Assembly: GCA_023384575.1 (NCBI GenBank)
Contig: JAHDVP010000004.1
Location: forward strand, 8,426-72,425
DNA: 64,000 nt
Source: Acidobacteriota bacterium
GTDB lineage: Bacteria; Acidobacteriota; Vicinamibacteria; Vicinamibacterales; JAFNAJ01
Direction of reading: 5' to 3'
Made by a program: the position numbers and the translations under genes. The notes below the pieces were generated by a model that saw nothing but the letters and a program-made list of their open reading frames with translations, did not search any database and had not been told where the DNA came from. This document shows positions 41,436 to 50,608 of this stretch, one piece after another. Each line of letters begins with the position of its first letter. The first letter of the stretch is position 1.

Positions 41436-42956
41436 ATGACTCCGGTCAATCGCCAGGCCTCAGCGGAGAGTGCGGGCGCCACGTTCCGCGTGCTCGTCGC
41501 CGCCGTGCTGTTTCTCACCGTCGTGCCGGTGGGAACGGCCGTCTTCGTGCTTGGGTTCGTCCACGGCGACTCGCCGTGCGTGCTCTGCTGGCAGCAGCGG
41601 ATTGGCATGGCGCTCGTGGCGCTGCTCGGGCTGTTCGTCCTGCGCTACGGCCCGAAACCCAAGTATCTGGGCCTTGCCGTGCTCGTCGCCGCATACGGCG
41701 TCTTCATGGGGCTGCGCCACGCCGGGCTGCATCTCGCGCGCGACGTCGGGCAGGGCTTCAGCATCGAGCTGTTCGGGGCGCACACGTACACCTGGTCGTT
41801 GTTCATCTTCTGGTGCGCGATTGTCGTCGTGGGCGGGCTGCTCATGAGCGTTCGACCGGCGGCGGTCGCCGCTGCGTCGCCGCGCGCACTGCGGCGCGTC
41901 GATCACTTGGCGATGGGCGCGTTTCTCGTCGTGATGGCCGGCAACCTCGTTCAGGCGTTCGCGAGCACCGGGCCGCCGCCGTTCGTGGGCCAGGCCGACC
42001 CCGTGCGCTTCTCGTTCAACCCCGCCTACTGGGTGTGGTCGCTCGACGAGTACCACTCGCGGCCGGTGTCGCTGCGCGGGCGATGGGCCATCCCGAAGCC
42101 CGACGTCGCGCTGGCCGATCCCGACCCGGGGCGCGGCCCGTTCCGCGACCTGCCACGACTCGCCGTCGTCGAACGGCGCCGACTGGATCTGGGCGTGCGC
42201 GGCTCACCGACCGGGCTGGCCTACGACGAGCCGACCGACCGGTTCGTCCTCACGACCGAGCACGGCGTGTACCTCACCGATGGCGCCCTGACACAGGTCG
42301 TGCGCGGCGCGGTGGTCGACCCGCTCTTCGCGGTCGACCTCGGGCGCTTCGCGGGAGCGGTGTTTCTCGACAGCCGCACGGTGGCTGCGGTGAGCGAGAA
42401 CAAGAGCTACGTCGTCTTGCGCGAGGCCGACGGCACGATCGACGCGGTCCGGGGCTTTCGGTCCTTCCTGGATGGCCGCGACCAGTTCGAAGAGATCTCG
42501 CGCTCCCGCCTCGCGACCGTGCGGGCGAAGATGCAGTACGTCATGGCGGCGGCGGTCGACGACGACCGTCGGGCGCTGTACACGGTGACCGTGCCAAATG
42601 ACAGACACAAACGCCTGATTGTGTCTCATTTCGATACAACCGATATGACTCTGTCGGAGGAGTTCGTTCTCAGTCTGGCGCCGGATGTCGCCGAGTCGGT
42701 CCAGGACGGCGACGGGGCGCTCGAACGGGTGTATGTGACCGGAGCGACGGCAGTTGGCGGCTATCTGTATCTGATGAGTGCGGCACACGGCACCCTGCTG
42801 ACGGTCGACCTCGATGCGCGGCAGGTGGCGGCGGTGCTGACCGTTGACGGGCTGGTGGCACCGACCGGGCTCGCGCTGAGGCGCGGGCGCCTTTTCGTCG
42901 TTTGTGCTGACGGGACGCTGGTGGTCGTGGAGGGGGCGAGTCGGGGGGCCTCGTGA
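41436..42956 (+). CDS. DsbB-like membrane protein fused to a beta-propeller
   Basis: This is a 506-residue protein. Residues 1-180 form a DsbB/DsbI-type four-helix oxidoreductase domain, with the quinone-linked active-site pair in DSPCVLCWQQRIGM near residue 48 and helices at about 22-42, 60-80, 110-130 and 150-170. Residues about 230-506 form strands of a propeller: LAYDEPTDRFVLTTEHGVYL; AAAVDDDRRALYTVTVPNDR; LALRRGRLFVVCADGTLVV. The second DsbB Cys pair is not clearly present. It may pass electrons between a periplasmic domain and quinone. The TonB receptor follows in the same direction. Confidence 0.75.
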   Translation: MTPVNRQASAESAGATFRVLVAAVLFLTVVPVGTAVFVLGFVHGDSPCVLCWQQRIGMALVALLGLFVLRYGPKPKYLGLAVLVAAYGVFMGLRHAGLHLARDVGQGFSIELFGAHTYTWSLFIFWCAIVVVGGLLMSVRPAAVAAASPRALRRVDHLAMGAFLVVMAGNLVQAFASTGPPPFVGQADPVRFSFNPAYWVWSLDEYHSRPVSLRGRWAIPKPDVALADPDPGRGPFRDLPRLAVVERRRLDLGVRGSPTGLAYDEPTDRFVLTTEHGVYLTDGALTQVVRGAVVDPLFAVDLGRFAGAVFLDSRTVAAVSENKSYVVLREADGTIDAVRGFRSFLDGRDQFEEISRSRLATVRAKMQYVMAAAVDDDRRALYTVTVPNDRHKRLIVSHFDTTDMTLSEEFVLSLAPDVAESVQDGDGALERVYVTGATAVGGYLYLMSAAHGTLLTVDLDARQVAAVLTVDGLVAPTGLALRRGRLFVVCADGTLVVVEGASRGAS

Positions 42957-43118
42957 GGACGAGTGGTCGCTGCGGGCGGCGGTCTCACCGACTCGGCCGT
43001 GGCGCGAGAGTCGTCATCCAACCGTTACCGCCTTCTGCTACACTCCGATGAGCAATGTCTCTGGTTGGATGGCTTAGTACACGGGATGCGTGAAATTCCT
43101 TTGAGGGGGCTGCGTCAC

Positions 43119-46100
43119 ATGCATGCTGGAACACGAGGGGTGAGTGGTTTTGTCTGCCGAATGTTGGCAGCGCTCGCGGTAGGCTCGTTGTTGTGGGCGG
43201 GAGGGACGGCCCATGCACAGGGAGTGACGACCGGGTCGATGACGGGGCTCGTGACCGACGACTCGAACCAGCCGATTGCGGCGGCTGGCGTGACGGCGAT
43301 TCACCTGCCGTCGGGGTCGGTGTACGAGACGGTGACGCGCGCCGACGGCCGCTTCTCGATTCCCGGCATGCGCGTGGGTGGACCGTACTCGGTGACGGTG
43401 TTCTACGGTGACGCGACGGCGGCGACCGTGTTCGAGCCGCAGACGCAGGACAACATCACGGTGAACCTGGGTGTGTCGACCGACCTGGTGTTCGTCGTGG
43501 CCTCGGTCACGGTGGCCGAAGAGGTCACGGTGACGGCACAGTCGGACCCCGTCTTCAGCTCGGGCCGAACGGGTGCGGCCACGGCCTTGAGCCGCGAGGC
43601 ACTGTCGTCGCTGCCGACGGTCGGTCAGCGGCTGCAGGACATCACGCGGCTGACGCCGCAGGCGGGCGCCGGTTTGTCGTTTGCGGGGCAGGACAACCGC
43701 CTGAACAACATCACCGTCGACGGCTCGTCGTTCAACAATTCGTTCGGCCTGGCCGGCGCACCGGGCGACCGGACCGGCGTCGCGCCGATCTCGCTCGACG
43801 CCATCGAGCAGGTGCAGGTGAGCGTGGCGCCGTTCGACGTACGGCAGGGGAGCTTCGTCGGCGCGAACGTGAACACGGTGACGCGCAGCGGCGGCAACAC
43901 GTTCCGCGGGTCGGTCTATCACCAGTTCCGCGACGACGGGCTCGTCGGTACGGAGGCCAAGGGCCTGGCCGTGAACGTTGGAACCTTCGAGTTCCGCAAC
44001 ACGGGGGGGTGGGGCTCGGGGCCGATCATCAAGAACCGCGCGTTCTTCTTCTTCAACTACGAGAACCAGTTGCTCACCGAGCCCGGCACGACGTTCCGCG
44101 CGAACAGCGGAGGTGAAACGGTGGGCGGCAGCGTGACGCGCGTGCTCGAGTCGGATCTCAACCAGTTGAGCAGCTTCCTCTCGTCGCGTTTCAACTACGA
44201 GACGGGGCCGTTCCAGGGGTACGACCACGAGACGCCGGCCGTGCGGTTCCTGACGAAGGTCGACTACAACCTGAACCAGCGGAACAAGATCAGCGTCCGT
44301 TACAACCACCTCGACTCGGACACCGACGTGCTGCTGTCGAATTCGTCGTCGCTCGGCTTCGGCACGCGGCGCACGAACACGACGGGTCTCAACTTCCAGA
44401 ACTCGAACTACAAGATCCTCGAGAACATCCGATCGGTCATCGGCGAGTGGAACTCGGTCCTCGGCGACAGCATCGCGAACAACTTCATCATGGGCTACAC
44501 CAAGCAGGATGAGAGCCGCGATTCGCTGGGCACCTTCTTCCCCATGGTCGACGTGCTCGAGGGTGGCTCGGTGTACACGACGTTCGGGTTCGAGCCGTTC
44601 ACGCCGAACAACGAGCTGCGCTACAACACGTTCCAGCTGCAGAACAACTTCACGAAGTTCAGCAACCGCCACACGCTGACCTTCGGCGGCGCCGCCGAGC
44701 GGTATCGCTCGGAGAACGTGTTCTTCCCGGGGTCGCAGAGCGCGTACGTCTACAACTCGCTCGCCGACTTCTACACCGACGCGAACGACTACGCGGCGAA
44801 CCCCAATCGCACGACCTCGCCGGTGTCACTGCGCCGGTTCCAGGTGCGATGGATGAACATTCCCGGCCTCGAGAAGCCGATTCAGCCGCTCGAGGTGTTC
44901 TACTGGGGCGTGTACGCGCAGGACGAGTGGCGCGTGAAGGACAATCTCACGCTGACTGCCGGCCTGCGGTTCGACGTGCCGCACTTCGGTGACACGGGCT
45001 TCACTAACGCCAATGCCGATGCGCTGTCGTTCCGTGACGAGAGCGGCGCGACCGTGCAGTACTCGACGGGCAAGCTTCCGGATCCGAAGCTGCTGTGGTC
45101 GCCTCGCCTGGGCTTCAACTGGGACGTGCGCGGCGATCGGCAGACGCAGGTGCGCGGCGGGACGGGCGTTTTCACCGGCCGGCCGGCCTACGTCTGGATC
45201 TCGAACCAGATTGGCAATACGGGCGTGCTCACCGGGTTCGAGTCGATCGACAACACCAGTCTGCGGCCGTTCCATCCCGATCCGAACCGCTACAAGCCAG
45301 CGAACGTGACGGGCGCCCCCGCGGCGTCGTACGAATTGGCCCTCACCGACCCCGACTTCAAGTTCCCACAACTCTGGCGGACGAACTTCGCCGTCGACCA
45401 GCGCCTGCCGTGGGGCTGGACCGGTACGGTCGAGTTCCTGTACAACCGCGACGTCAACGGCGTCTACTACATCAACGCCAACCTCGCGCCGGCCAACACG
45501 GCGTTCAGCGGTGCCGACAACCGGCCGCGCTGGACGTCCGGCAACCGCATCAACGCCAACGTCGCCAACGCCATCGTGCTGAAGAACCAGAACGAGGGGC
45601 GCTCGTGGAACCTCGCGGGCACGCTCGAAAAGACCATTCGCGCGGGGTTCTTCGTGAAGGCGGCCTACAGCTACGGCGAGGCCAAGAACACCGTCGACCC
45701 CGGCTCGATTGCCTTCGGCTCCTGGAACAACAACCAGCACCCGGGCGACCCGAACAACCCCGGGCTGGCGTACGCGTTCGCTTCACCCGGTCACCGCTTC
45801 TTCCTGGCCGGCACCTACACCAGGGACTGGCTCAGCTTCGGTTCGACGGCGCTCTCGTTCTTCTGGGAGAGCCGGACCATCGGCAACGCCAGCTACGCCT
45901 TCTCCGGCGACCTCAACGGCGATGGCGGCACGAGCAACGACCTGATCTACATCCACCGTGATACCTCGGAGATGAACTTCCAGACGTTCACTTCCGGCGG
46001 GCGGACGTTCACGGCGGCGGAACAGGCGGCCGCCTGGAATGCCTACATCGACCAGGATCCGTACTTGAGCAAGAACCGCGGGAAGTACGCCGAGCGCGGT

Positions 46101-46436
46101 GCGGTGTTCCTGCCGTTCGTGCACCGGCTCGATTTCAGCGTGGCACAGAACTTCTTCCTCAACCTCGCCGGCCGGCGCCACTCGTTCCAGTTCCGCGCCG
46201 ACATCGAGAACTTCACCAACCTGCTGAACAAGGACTGGGGGGTTGGCCAGCGCCTCGTGAACGCGCAGCCGCTGATCGTCCCGACGGCGGCCCAGGGTGG
46301 CCCGGCCGATGCCCAGGGCCGGGCGCAGTACCGCCTGCGCGTGGTCGGCGGCGAGTTGATGAACAAGTCGTACGAGTCGACGACGAACCTCGGCGACGTC
46401 TACCGCGTGCTGTTGAGCCTGAGGTACACCTTCTAG
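43119..46436 (+). CDS. TonB-dependent receptor, Oar-like
   Basis: This is a 1105-residue outer-membrane protein. A signal peptide (MLAALAVGSLLWAGGTAHAQ) is followed by a carboxypeptidase-regulatory-like beta domain (about 35-115: GSMTGLVTDDSNQPIAAAGV). The plug domain is near 120-260 (SSLPTVGQRLQDITRLTPQA; NNITVDGSSFNNSF; IEQVQVSVAPFDVRQGSFVG). The beta barrel ends in RVLLSLRYTF with the terminal aromatic residue. The substrate is unknown. ATG 43119 has GAGGGGG about ten bases upstream; an ATG at 43086 is in frame. A TACACT box lies at 43039. A strong terminator follows. Confidence 0.9.
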   Translation: MHAGTRGVSGFVCRMLAALAVGSLLWAGGTAHAQGVTTGSMTGLVTDDSNQPIAAAGVTAIHLPSGSVYETVTRADGRFSIPGMRVGGPYSVTVFYGDATAATVFEPQTQDNITVNLGVSTDLVFVVASVTVAEEVTVTAQSDPVFSSGRTGAATALSREALSSLPTVGQRLQDITRLTPQAGAGLSFAGQDNRLNNITVDGSSFNNSFGLAGAPGDRTGVAPISLDAIEQVQVSVAPFDVRQGSFVGANVNTVTRSGGNTFRGSVYHQFRDDGLVGTEAKGLAVNVGTFEFRNTGGWGSGPIIKNRAFFFFNYENQLLTEPGTTFRANSGGETVGGSVTRVLESDLNQLSSFLSSRFNYETGPFQGYDHETPAVRFLTKVDYNLNQRNKISVRYNHLDSDTDVLLSNSSSLGFGTRRTNTTGLNFQNSNYKILENIRSVIGEWNSVLGDSIANNFIMGYTKQDESRDSLGTFFPMVDVLEGGSVYTTFGFEPFTPNNELRYNTFQLQNNFTKFSNRHTLTFGGAAERYRSENVFFPGSQSAYVYNSLADFYTDANDYAANPNRTTSPVSLRRFQVRWMNIPGLEKPIQPLEVFYWGVYAQDEWRVKDNLTLTAGLRFDVPHFGDTGFTNANADALSFRDESGATVQYSTGKLPDPKLLWSPRLGFNWDVRGDRQTQVRGGTGVFTGRPAYVWISNQIGNTGVLTGFESIDNTSLRPFHPDPNRYKPANVTGAPAASYELALTDPDFKFPQLWRTNFAVDQRLPWGWTGTVEFLYNRDVNGVYYINANLAPANTAFSGADNRPRWTSGNRINANVANAIVLKNQNEGRSWNLAGTLEKTIRAGFFVKAAYSYGEAKNTVDPGSIAFGSWNNNQHPGDPNNPGLAYAFASPGHRFFLAGTYTRDWLSFGSTALSFFWESRTIGNASYAFSGDLNGDGGTSNDLIYIHRDTSEMNFQTFTSGGRTFTAAEQAAAWNAYIDQDPYLSKNRGKYAERGAVFLPFVHRLDFSVAQNFFLNLAGRRHSFQFRADIENFTNLLNKDWGVGQRLVNAQPLIVPTAAQGGPADAQGRAQYRLRVVGGELMNKSYESTTNLGDVYRVLLSLRYTF

Positions 46437-46463
46437 GCCGACGCGCGAGAACGAACACCAGAC

Positions 46464-46503
46464 GAGCCGCTCCGCCTTCCTTCCCGGGAAGGCGGGGCGG
46501 CTC
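46464..46503. terminator. hairpin terminator after TonB receptor
   Basis: Arms GAGCCGCTCCGCCTTCC and GGAAGGCGGGGCGGCTC (17 bp, one G-T pair) enclose a 6-nt loop, 28 bp after the receptor stop. Confidence 0.8.
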
Positions 46504-46541
46504 GATGCTCGTACGGCAGGCGAAGCCTCCGGCCTCGCCCG

Positions 46542-46662
46542 CGAGGATCTGAAGCCCCTCGCGCTACGGACGAAGATCGGGATCGCGTGGTGTCCGTAGC
46601 GCCGGGGCCTCAACATCGGCGGCGGAATCGAGGTCGTAGCGTCGGGGCTGCAGCCCCGGCGG
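46542..46662. repeat. cluster of GCTTCAGCCCC-type palindromes
   Basis: Three degenerate members occupy this gap. The first, in reverse orientation, is centred near 46555 (GATCTGAAGCCCCTCGCGC). The second is GTAGCGCCGGGGCCTCAAC at 46597. The third is GTAGCGTCGGGGCTGCAGCC at 46636. No gene is seen between the terminator and the transferase at 46669. Confidence 0.65.
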
Positions 46663-46668
46663 AGGCGG

Positions 46669-47892
46669 CTACCGCAGCGCCGCCAGCGCCTCGAGCACCA
46701 GGTCGATGTCGTTGCCCGTGTGCGCGGCGTTCACTTGGAAGCGAATGGTCTCGTCGCCCCGCGGTACGACCGGGAAGGTGAGGCCCACGGCGAGAATGCC
46801 GCGGTCGAACAGCCCGGCCACCGTGCGCTTCACCCGACCGGTATCGCGCAGCAGCAGCGGCACGACCGGGTGCGGGCCGGGAATCGACTCGAGGCCGAGC
46901 GTGCCCAGCCCGTCCCTGAACTGCAGCGTGCGCGCCCTGAGGTTCGCGAGTCGGGCCGCGCCTTCGGCACTGTCGGCGACGTCGATGGCCGCCGCGGCCG
47001 CCGCGCAGTCGGCCGCGCCGAGGGGATTCGTGTAGATGTAGGTATCGGCCTTCTGTCTGACCGCCTCGACGAGTTCAGGGCTGCCCGCGACGAACCCGCC
47101 GTTGACGCCGAACGCCTTGCCGAACGTGCCGACCAGGATGTCGACCCTCGCGGCACAGTGTTCCTCGGTGCCGCGCCCGGTCGCGCCGTAGGCTGCGATG
47201 CCGTGCGAATCGTCCATCATGGTGACCACGCCGTCGCGGAAGCGGTGGTCGTGAGCGCGGGCGAGCGCGACGATCTCGGCGACAGGGGCATGGTCGCCGC
47301 GCATCGAGAAGATGCCGTCGAAGATGACCACGACGCGGCCGATGCCCGACGGCACCGCCTCGAGCTGGCGCCCCAGGTCGTCGACGTCGTTGTGCCGGAA
47401 GATCGCGCGCTGCTCGCGCGGAACGTTGGCCATCCGCATCGCGCGGATGATGCAGTTGTGGTTCAACTCGTCCCCAACCCAGAACGTGTCGCCGCTCGTC
47501 AGGGTGAGGGCCGTACCGAGGATGGTGGTGTAAGCCGAGTTGAACGCGCGCGCCGCAGGCCGGTCCACGAATCGGGCGATGCGCTCTTCGAGCGCGACGT
47601 GGTGCACCGAGGTGCCGTCGATGAAGCGGACCGCACCGGGCCCCACGCCGAACTCGTGCCCCGCGGTGTCAGCCGCCGCGATGACCGCCGGGTGATGCGA
47701 CAGCGACAGGTAGCTGTTGGCGTTCATCCGCAGGAACAAGCGGTCGTGCCCCCGCAGGCGGTAGCGTGGGCCGAAGCCGTCACCCGCGGGCACCCAGCCG
47801 GCGATGATCCGCTCCGGCGCCTTGGCCCGCCCCTCCTCGGCCAGGGCCGCGACCTCCTGCACCAGCGTGGCGTTCAGCTTCTCGAGCGACAT
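46669..47892 (-). CDS. AOS-family PLP enzyme (KBL/BioF-like)
   Basis: This is a 407-residue fold-type I PLP enzyme of the alpha-oxoamine synthase family, which contains glycine C-acetyltransferase and 8-amino-7-oxononanoate synthase. Landmarks are YLSLSHHPAVIAAAD, the GPGAVRFIDGTSVHHVALE region, the PLP Asp in MMDDSHGIAAYG, and the Schiff-base lysine in LVGTFGKAFGVNGG. The C-terminal part has a conserved RFQVNAAHTGNDID. The reaction (amino acid plus acyl-CoA) is typical for the family, but the substrate is uncertain. The start ATG is at 47892. Confidence 0.82.
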   Translation of the reverse strand: MSLEKLNATLVQEVAALAEEGRAKAPERIIAGWVPAGDGFGPRYRLRGHDRLFLRMNANSYLSLSHHPAVIAAADTAGHEFGVGPGAVRFIDGTSVHHVALEERIARFVDRPAARAFNSAYTTILGTALTLTSGDTFWVGDELNHNCIIRAMRMANVPREQRAIFRHNDVDDLGRQLEAVPSGIGRVVVIFDGIFSMRGDHAPVAEIVALARAHDHRFRDGVVTMMDDSHGIAAYGATGRGTEEHCAARVDILVGTFGKAFGVNGGFVAGSPELVEAVRQKADTYIYTNPLGAADCAAAAAAIDVADSAEGAARLANLRARTLQFRDGLGTLGLESIPGPHPVVPLLLRDTGRVKRTVAGLFDRGILAVGLTFPVVPRGDETIRFQVNAAHTGNDIDLVLEALAALR

Positions 47893-48000
47893 CGACGCGT
47901 CCTCCTGAGCCGGCCGGGCCGGCCAATGCGGTAGGAGGGTATCACCGGCCGCCCTGTGCGCGGGAGAGGGTGGAGAGGAAGCAGGGGGCGCAGAAAGGGT

Positions 48001-48223
48001 ACCGCGGAGACGCAGAGACGCAGAGGGGCCCGGTGGGCGCGGCGCAGCCGCGCCGCGTGGAAGGGTGCGAGGACGCGGGAGTGAGCCGGATTGAACAAGC
48101 GCTTGGCTCATTCCCGCGCGCTCGCACCCCTCCACGCGCCCAGGCCGCTCCGCGGCCGGCCACAGGGCCTTCGCCCACACAACGAGCGCGCCAGGTGCCT
48201 CTGCGCCTCTGCGCCTCTGCGGT
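48001..48223. repeat. 223-bp imperfect inverted repeat
   Basis: Outer arms are ACCGCGGAGACGCAGAGACG (48001) and CTCTGCGCCTCTGCGGT (to 48223). Inner arms GCGTGGAAGGGTGCGAG (48056) and CTCGCACCCCTCCACGC (to 48137) continue inward with ACGCGGGAGTGAGCC and GGCTCATTCCCGCG. A 16-nt central spacer (48089-48104) separates them. It fills the 370-bp gap between the AOS-family gene and the FeoB permease gene, which has no gene. Confidence 0.75.
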
Positions 48224-48262
48224 GAAGTCCCTCGGCACCCTCTGCCCGCTCTGCGCCTCGTC

Positions 48263-49678
48263 TCAGACCAGCCCAAGCAGTCGCGCCGCCGTCGCCGTCA
48301 GGAACGTGACGATGAACCCGATCGCGAGCGGCAGCAGCGCCCCGAGCGCGGCCCACCGTACGCTCAGCGTCTCCTTGTAGATGGTGATGATCGTCGTTCC
48401 GCAAGGGTTGTGCAGCAGCGCGAACAGCATCAGGTTCACCGCCGTCAGCATCGTCCAGCCGTGCGTGTCGACGAGCAGCGCGCGCAGCGCCTCGAGCGAG
48501 TCGAGCTCGGTCATCGCGCCGACGCCCATGTACACCATGATCATCGTCGGAACGACGATCTCGTTGGCCGGGATCGCGATGATGTAGGCGAGCAGGATGA
48601 CGCCGTCGAGGCCGATGGCGTAGCCGAGCGGCTGAAGAAAGTCGGCGACGTGGCGCGCGAGGCTGGCTTCGCCCGCGTGGATGTTGCCGAGCAGCCAGAT
48701 GACGGCCCCGGCCGGCGCCGCCGTCATCATCGCGCGCAGCAGCACGAACACCGTGCGATCGATGAGCGAGGTGTAGAGGATGCGCAGCAGGCTCGGCCGG
48801 CGGTAGGGCGGCAGCTCGAGCGTGAAGGCCGACGCCTCGCCCTTGAGCACCGTCTGCGAGAGCAGCCACGACACGCCGAGCGTGAAGACGGCGCCGAGCA
48901 GCACGATGCCCACCACCGCGCCGGCGGCGGCAAACGACGCCACGACCGGCGGGAACTGCGCGGCGACGAAGATGGTCGCCAGCATGATGAGCGTCGGAAA
49001 GCGCCCGTTGCAGGGCACGAAGTTGTTGGTCAGGATCGCGATGAGCCGCTCGCGCGGCGAGTCGATGACGCGCGTCGAGATGACGCCCGCCGCGTTGCAC
49101 CCGAAGCCCATCGCCATCGTCAGGGCCTGCTTGCCGTGCGCACCCGCCTTGCGGAAGAGGAAGTCGAGATTGAAGGCCACGCGCGGGAGGTAGCCGAGAT
49201 CCTCGAGGATCGTGAAGAGGGGGAAGAAGATCGCCATCGGCGGCAGCATCACGCTCACCACCCAGGCCAGGCCTCGGTACACGCCCTCCCACAGGAACCC
49301 CGTCAGCCACCACGGTGCGCCGGCGGCCTGGAAGAGCGCGACGCCGTGGCCCTCGATCCAGAACAGGAAGTCGGCGAGCAGGGCCGACGGCACATTGGCC
49401 CCCGCGATCGTCAGCCAGAAGACGACCGAGAGCAGCACGAGCATGATCGGCAGGCCGAAGACCGGCGAGGTGACGATCCGGTCGATGCGCTGGTCGAGGT
49501 CGGGCGCGCGGCCGTCCCGAGCGTGCACGGCGCGCCGCGCGATGCGCTCGGCCTCGGCGTAGATCGACTTCACCGCCTCCTCACGGAACTCGGCGCCGAG
49601 CGACTGTCGGAGCGTCGAGGCGCGCTCGAGCACTGCCGCCGGCGTCGTCGCGAGCGCGGACGTCGTCGTCTCGCTCAC
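48263..49678 (-). CDS. feoB: FeoB membrane (Gate) domain as a separate protein
   Basis: This is a 471-residue polytopic protein matching the C-terminal membrane half of FeoB. The Gate motifs are TMAMGFGCNAAGVISTRVID and NNFVPCNGRFPTLI in the first gate, and PANEIVVPTMIMVY with HNPCGTTIITIYKETLS in the second. No GTPase domain is fused to it. It starts with GTG at 49678, overlapping the stop of the GTPase gene by 4 bp. It would transport Fe(II) across the inner membrane. Confidence 0.9.
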   Translation of the reverse strand: MSETTTSALATTPAAVLERASTLRQSLGAEFREEAVKSIYAEAERIARRAVHARDGRAPDLDQRIDRIVTSPVFGLPIMLVLLSVVFWLTIAGANVPSALLADFLFWIEGHGVALFQAAGAPWWLTGFLWEGVYRGLAWVVSVMLPPMAIFFPLFTILEDLGYLPRVAFNLDFLFRKAGAHGKQALTMAMGFGCNAAGVISTRVIDSPRERLIAILTNNFVPCNGRFPTLIMLATIFVAAQFPPVVASFAAAGAVVGIVLLGAVFTLGVSWLLSQTVLKGEASAFTLELPPYRRPSLLRILYTSLIDRTVFVLLRAMMTAAPAGAVIWLLGNIHAGEASLARHVADFLQPLGYAIGLDGVILLAYIIAIPANEIVVPTMIMVYMGVGAMTELDSLEALRALLVDTHGWTMLTAVNLMLFALLHNPCGTTIITIYKETLSVRWAALGALLPLAIGFIVTFLTATAARLLGLV

Positions 49679-50487
49679 TGGGCCCCCTGCAGCGCCATCT
49701 TCCGGCTGGCGCGATCCACGCCTTCGCCCTGACGCGCGACGAGATCGGCCAGCGTGCCGTCGACGAGCGCCTGCTGCACGCGCGCGTCGCCGTCGAGCAG
49801 TCGGATCGCCAGCCATCGCACGCTCGGCACGCCGGGCGCCGCCGCTTCGATGAGCGGCACGAGCTCGCTCACGGCGCGCTCGAACTCCGGCGTGCCACGC
49901 GTCCGCAGCGGTGCCGTCCGCGTCTCGCCGCTCGCCACCGCCGCGAGCGCCGTGAGCAGCTGCGAGAGGTTCTCGCCGGTGCGCGCCACGATGGGCACCG
50001 CCGGCACGCCCAGATCGCGCGCCAGACTGCGCGTGTCGACGTCGAGCCCCCGCCGGCGCGCCTCGTCCATGAGGTTCACCGCGACGACCACCCGGTCGGT
50101 GATCTCCGTGACCTGCAGCACGAGGTTCAGGTTGCGCTCGAGCGCGCTCGCGTCAACGACGACGACGGTGCAGTCGGGCCGGCCGAAGAGCAGGAAGTCG
50201 CGGGCGACTTCTTCGTCCTGCGAGGCCGACAGCAGCGAGTACGTGCCCGGCAGGTCGACGAGCTTGTAGCGCACGCCGCCGAAGACGAACGCCCCCTCGG
50301 CGCGCCGCACCGTCTTGCCCGGCCAGTTGCCCGTGTGCTGCCGCAGGCCGGTCAGCGCGTTGAACAGCGTCGACTTGCCCGTGTTCGGGTTGCCCGCGAG
50401 AGCCACCACTCGCTGGGCCTCGCCGATGTCGACGCCCATCTGGGCCAGCTGCTCGTGCACCGCGCAGCTTCCGCAGTCGTGACTCAT
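49675..50487 (-). CDS. feoB: FeoB GTPase domain as a separate protein
   Basis: This is a 270-residue protein carrying the N-terminal G domain of FeoB. G1 is GNPNTGKSTLFNALTG, G2 is GNWPGKTV, G3 is VDLPGTYSL, and G4 is NLMDEA. The C-terminal helical part corresponds to the GDI-like region. The N-terminal CGSC may bind metal. It overlaps the permease gene by 4 bp, so FeoB is split between two proteins here. The start at 50487 is ATG. It lies downstream of the DtxR-FeoA gene with a 121-bp gap. Confidence 0.9.
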   Translation of the reverse strand: MSHDCGSCAVHEQLAQMGVDIGEAQRVVALAGNPNTGKSTLFNALTGLRQHTGNWPGKTVRRAEGAFVFGGVRYKLVDLPGTYSLLSASQDEEVARDFLLFGRPDCTVVVVDASALERNLNLVLQVTEITDRVVVAVNLMDEARRRGLDVDTRSLARDLGVPAVPIVARTGENLSQLLTALAAVASGETRTAPLRTRGTPEFERAVSELVPLIEAAAPGVPSVRWLAIRLLDGDARVQQALVDGTLADLVARQGEGVDRASRKMALQGAQ

Positions 50488-50608
50488 GGTCTCACTCCCG
50501 CCCGGATCGCGGCGGCCGGCTGCCGGCGCCTCGCGCGCGATGCCCCGCAGGTCGAGACGACTCCGCAACGGCTCGTGTCGGTCCGAAGGGCGCACCCGGT
50601 GGTGACCC

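Noticed and set aside
42963-43118. upstream GTG start for the TonB receptor
   Set aside because: The extension has no signal peptide and includes the promoter-like TACACT box; the ATG at 43119 has a good ribosome binding site and leads straight into a signal sequence.
48001-48223. CRISPR array
   Set aside because: The repeated GCAGAG-type units are arms of one inverted repeat without regular spacers, and no cas genes are present.
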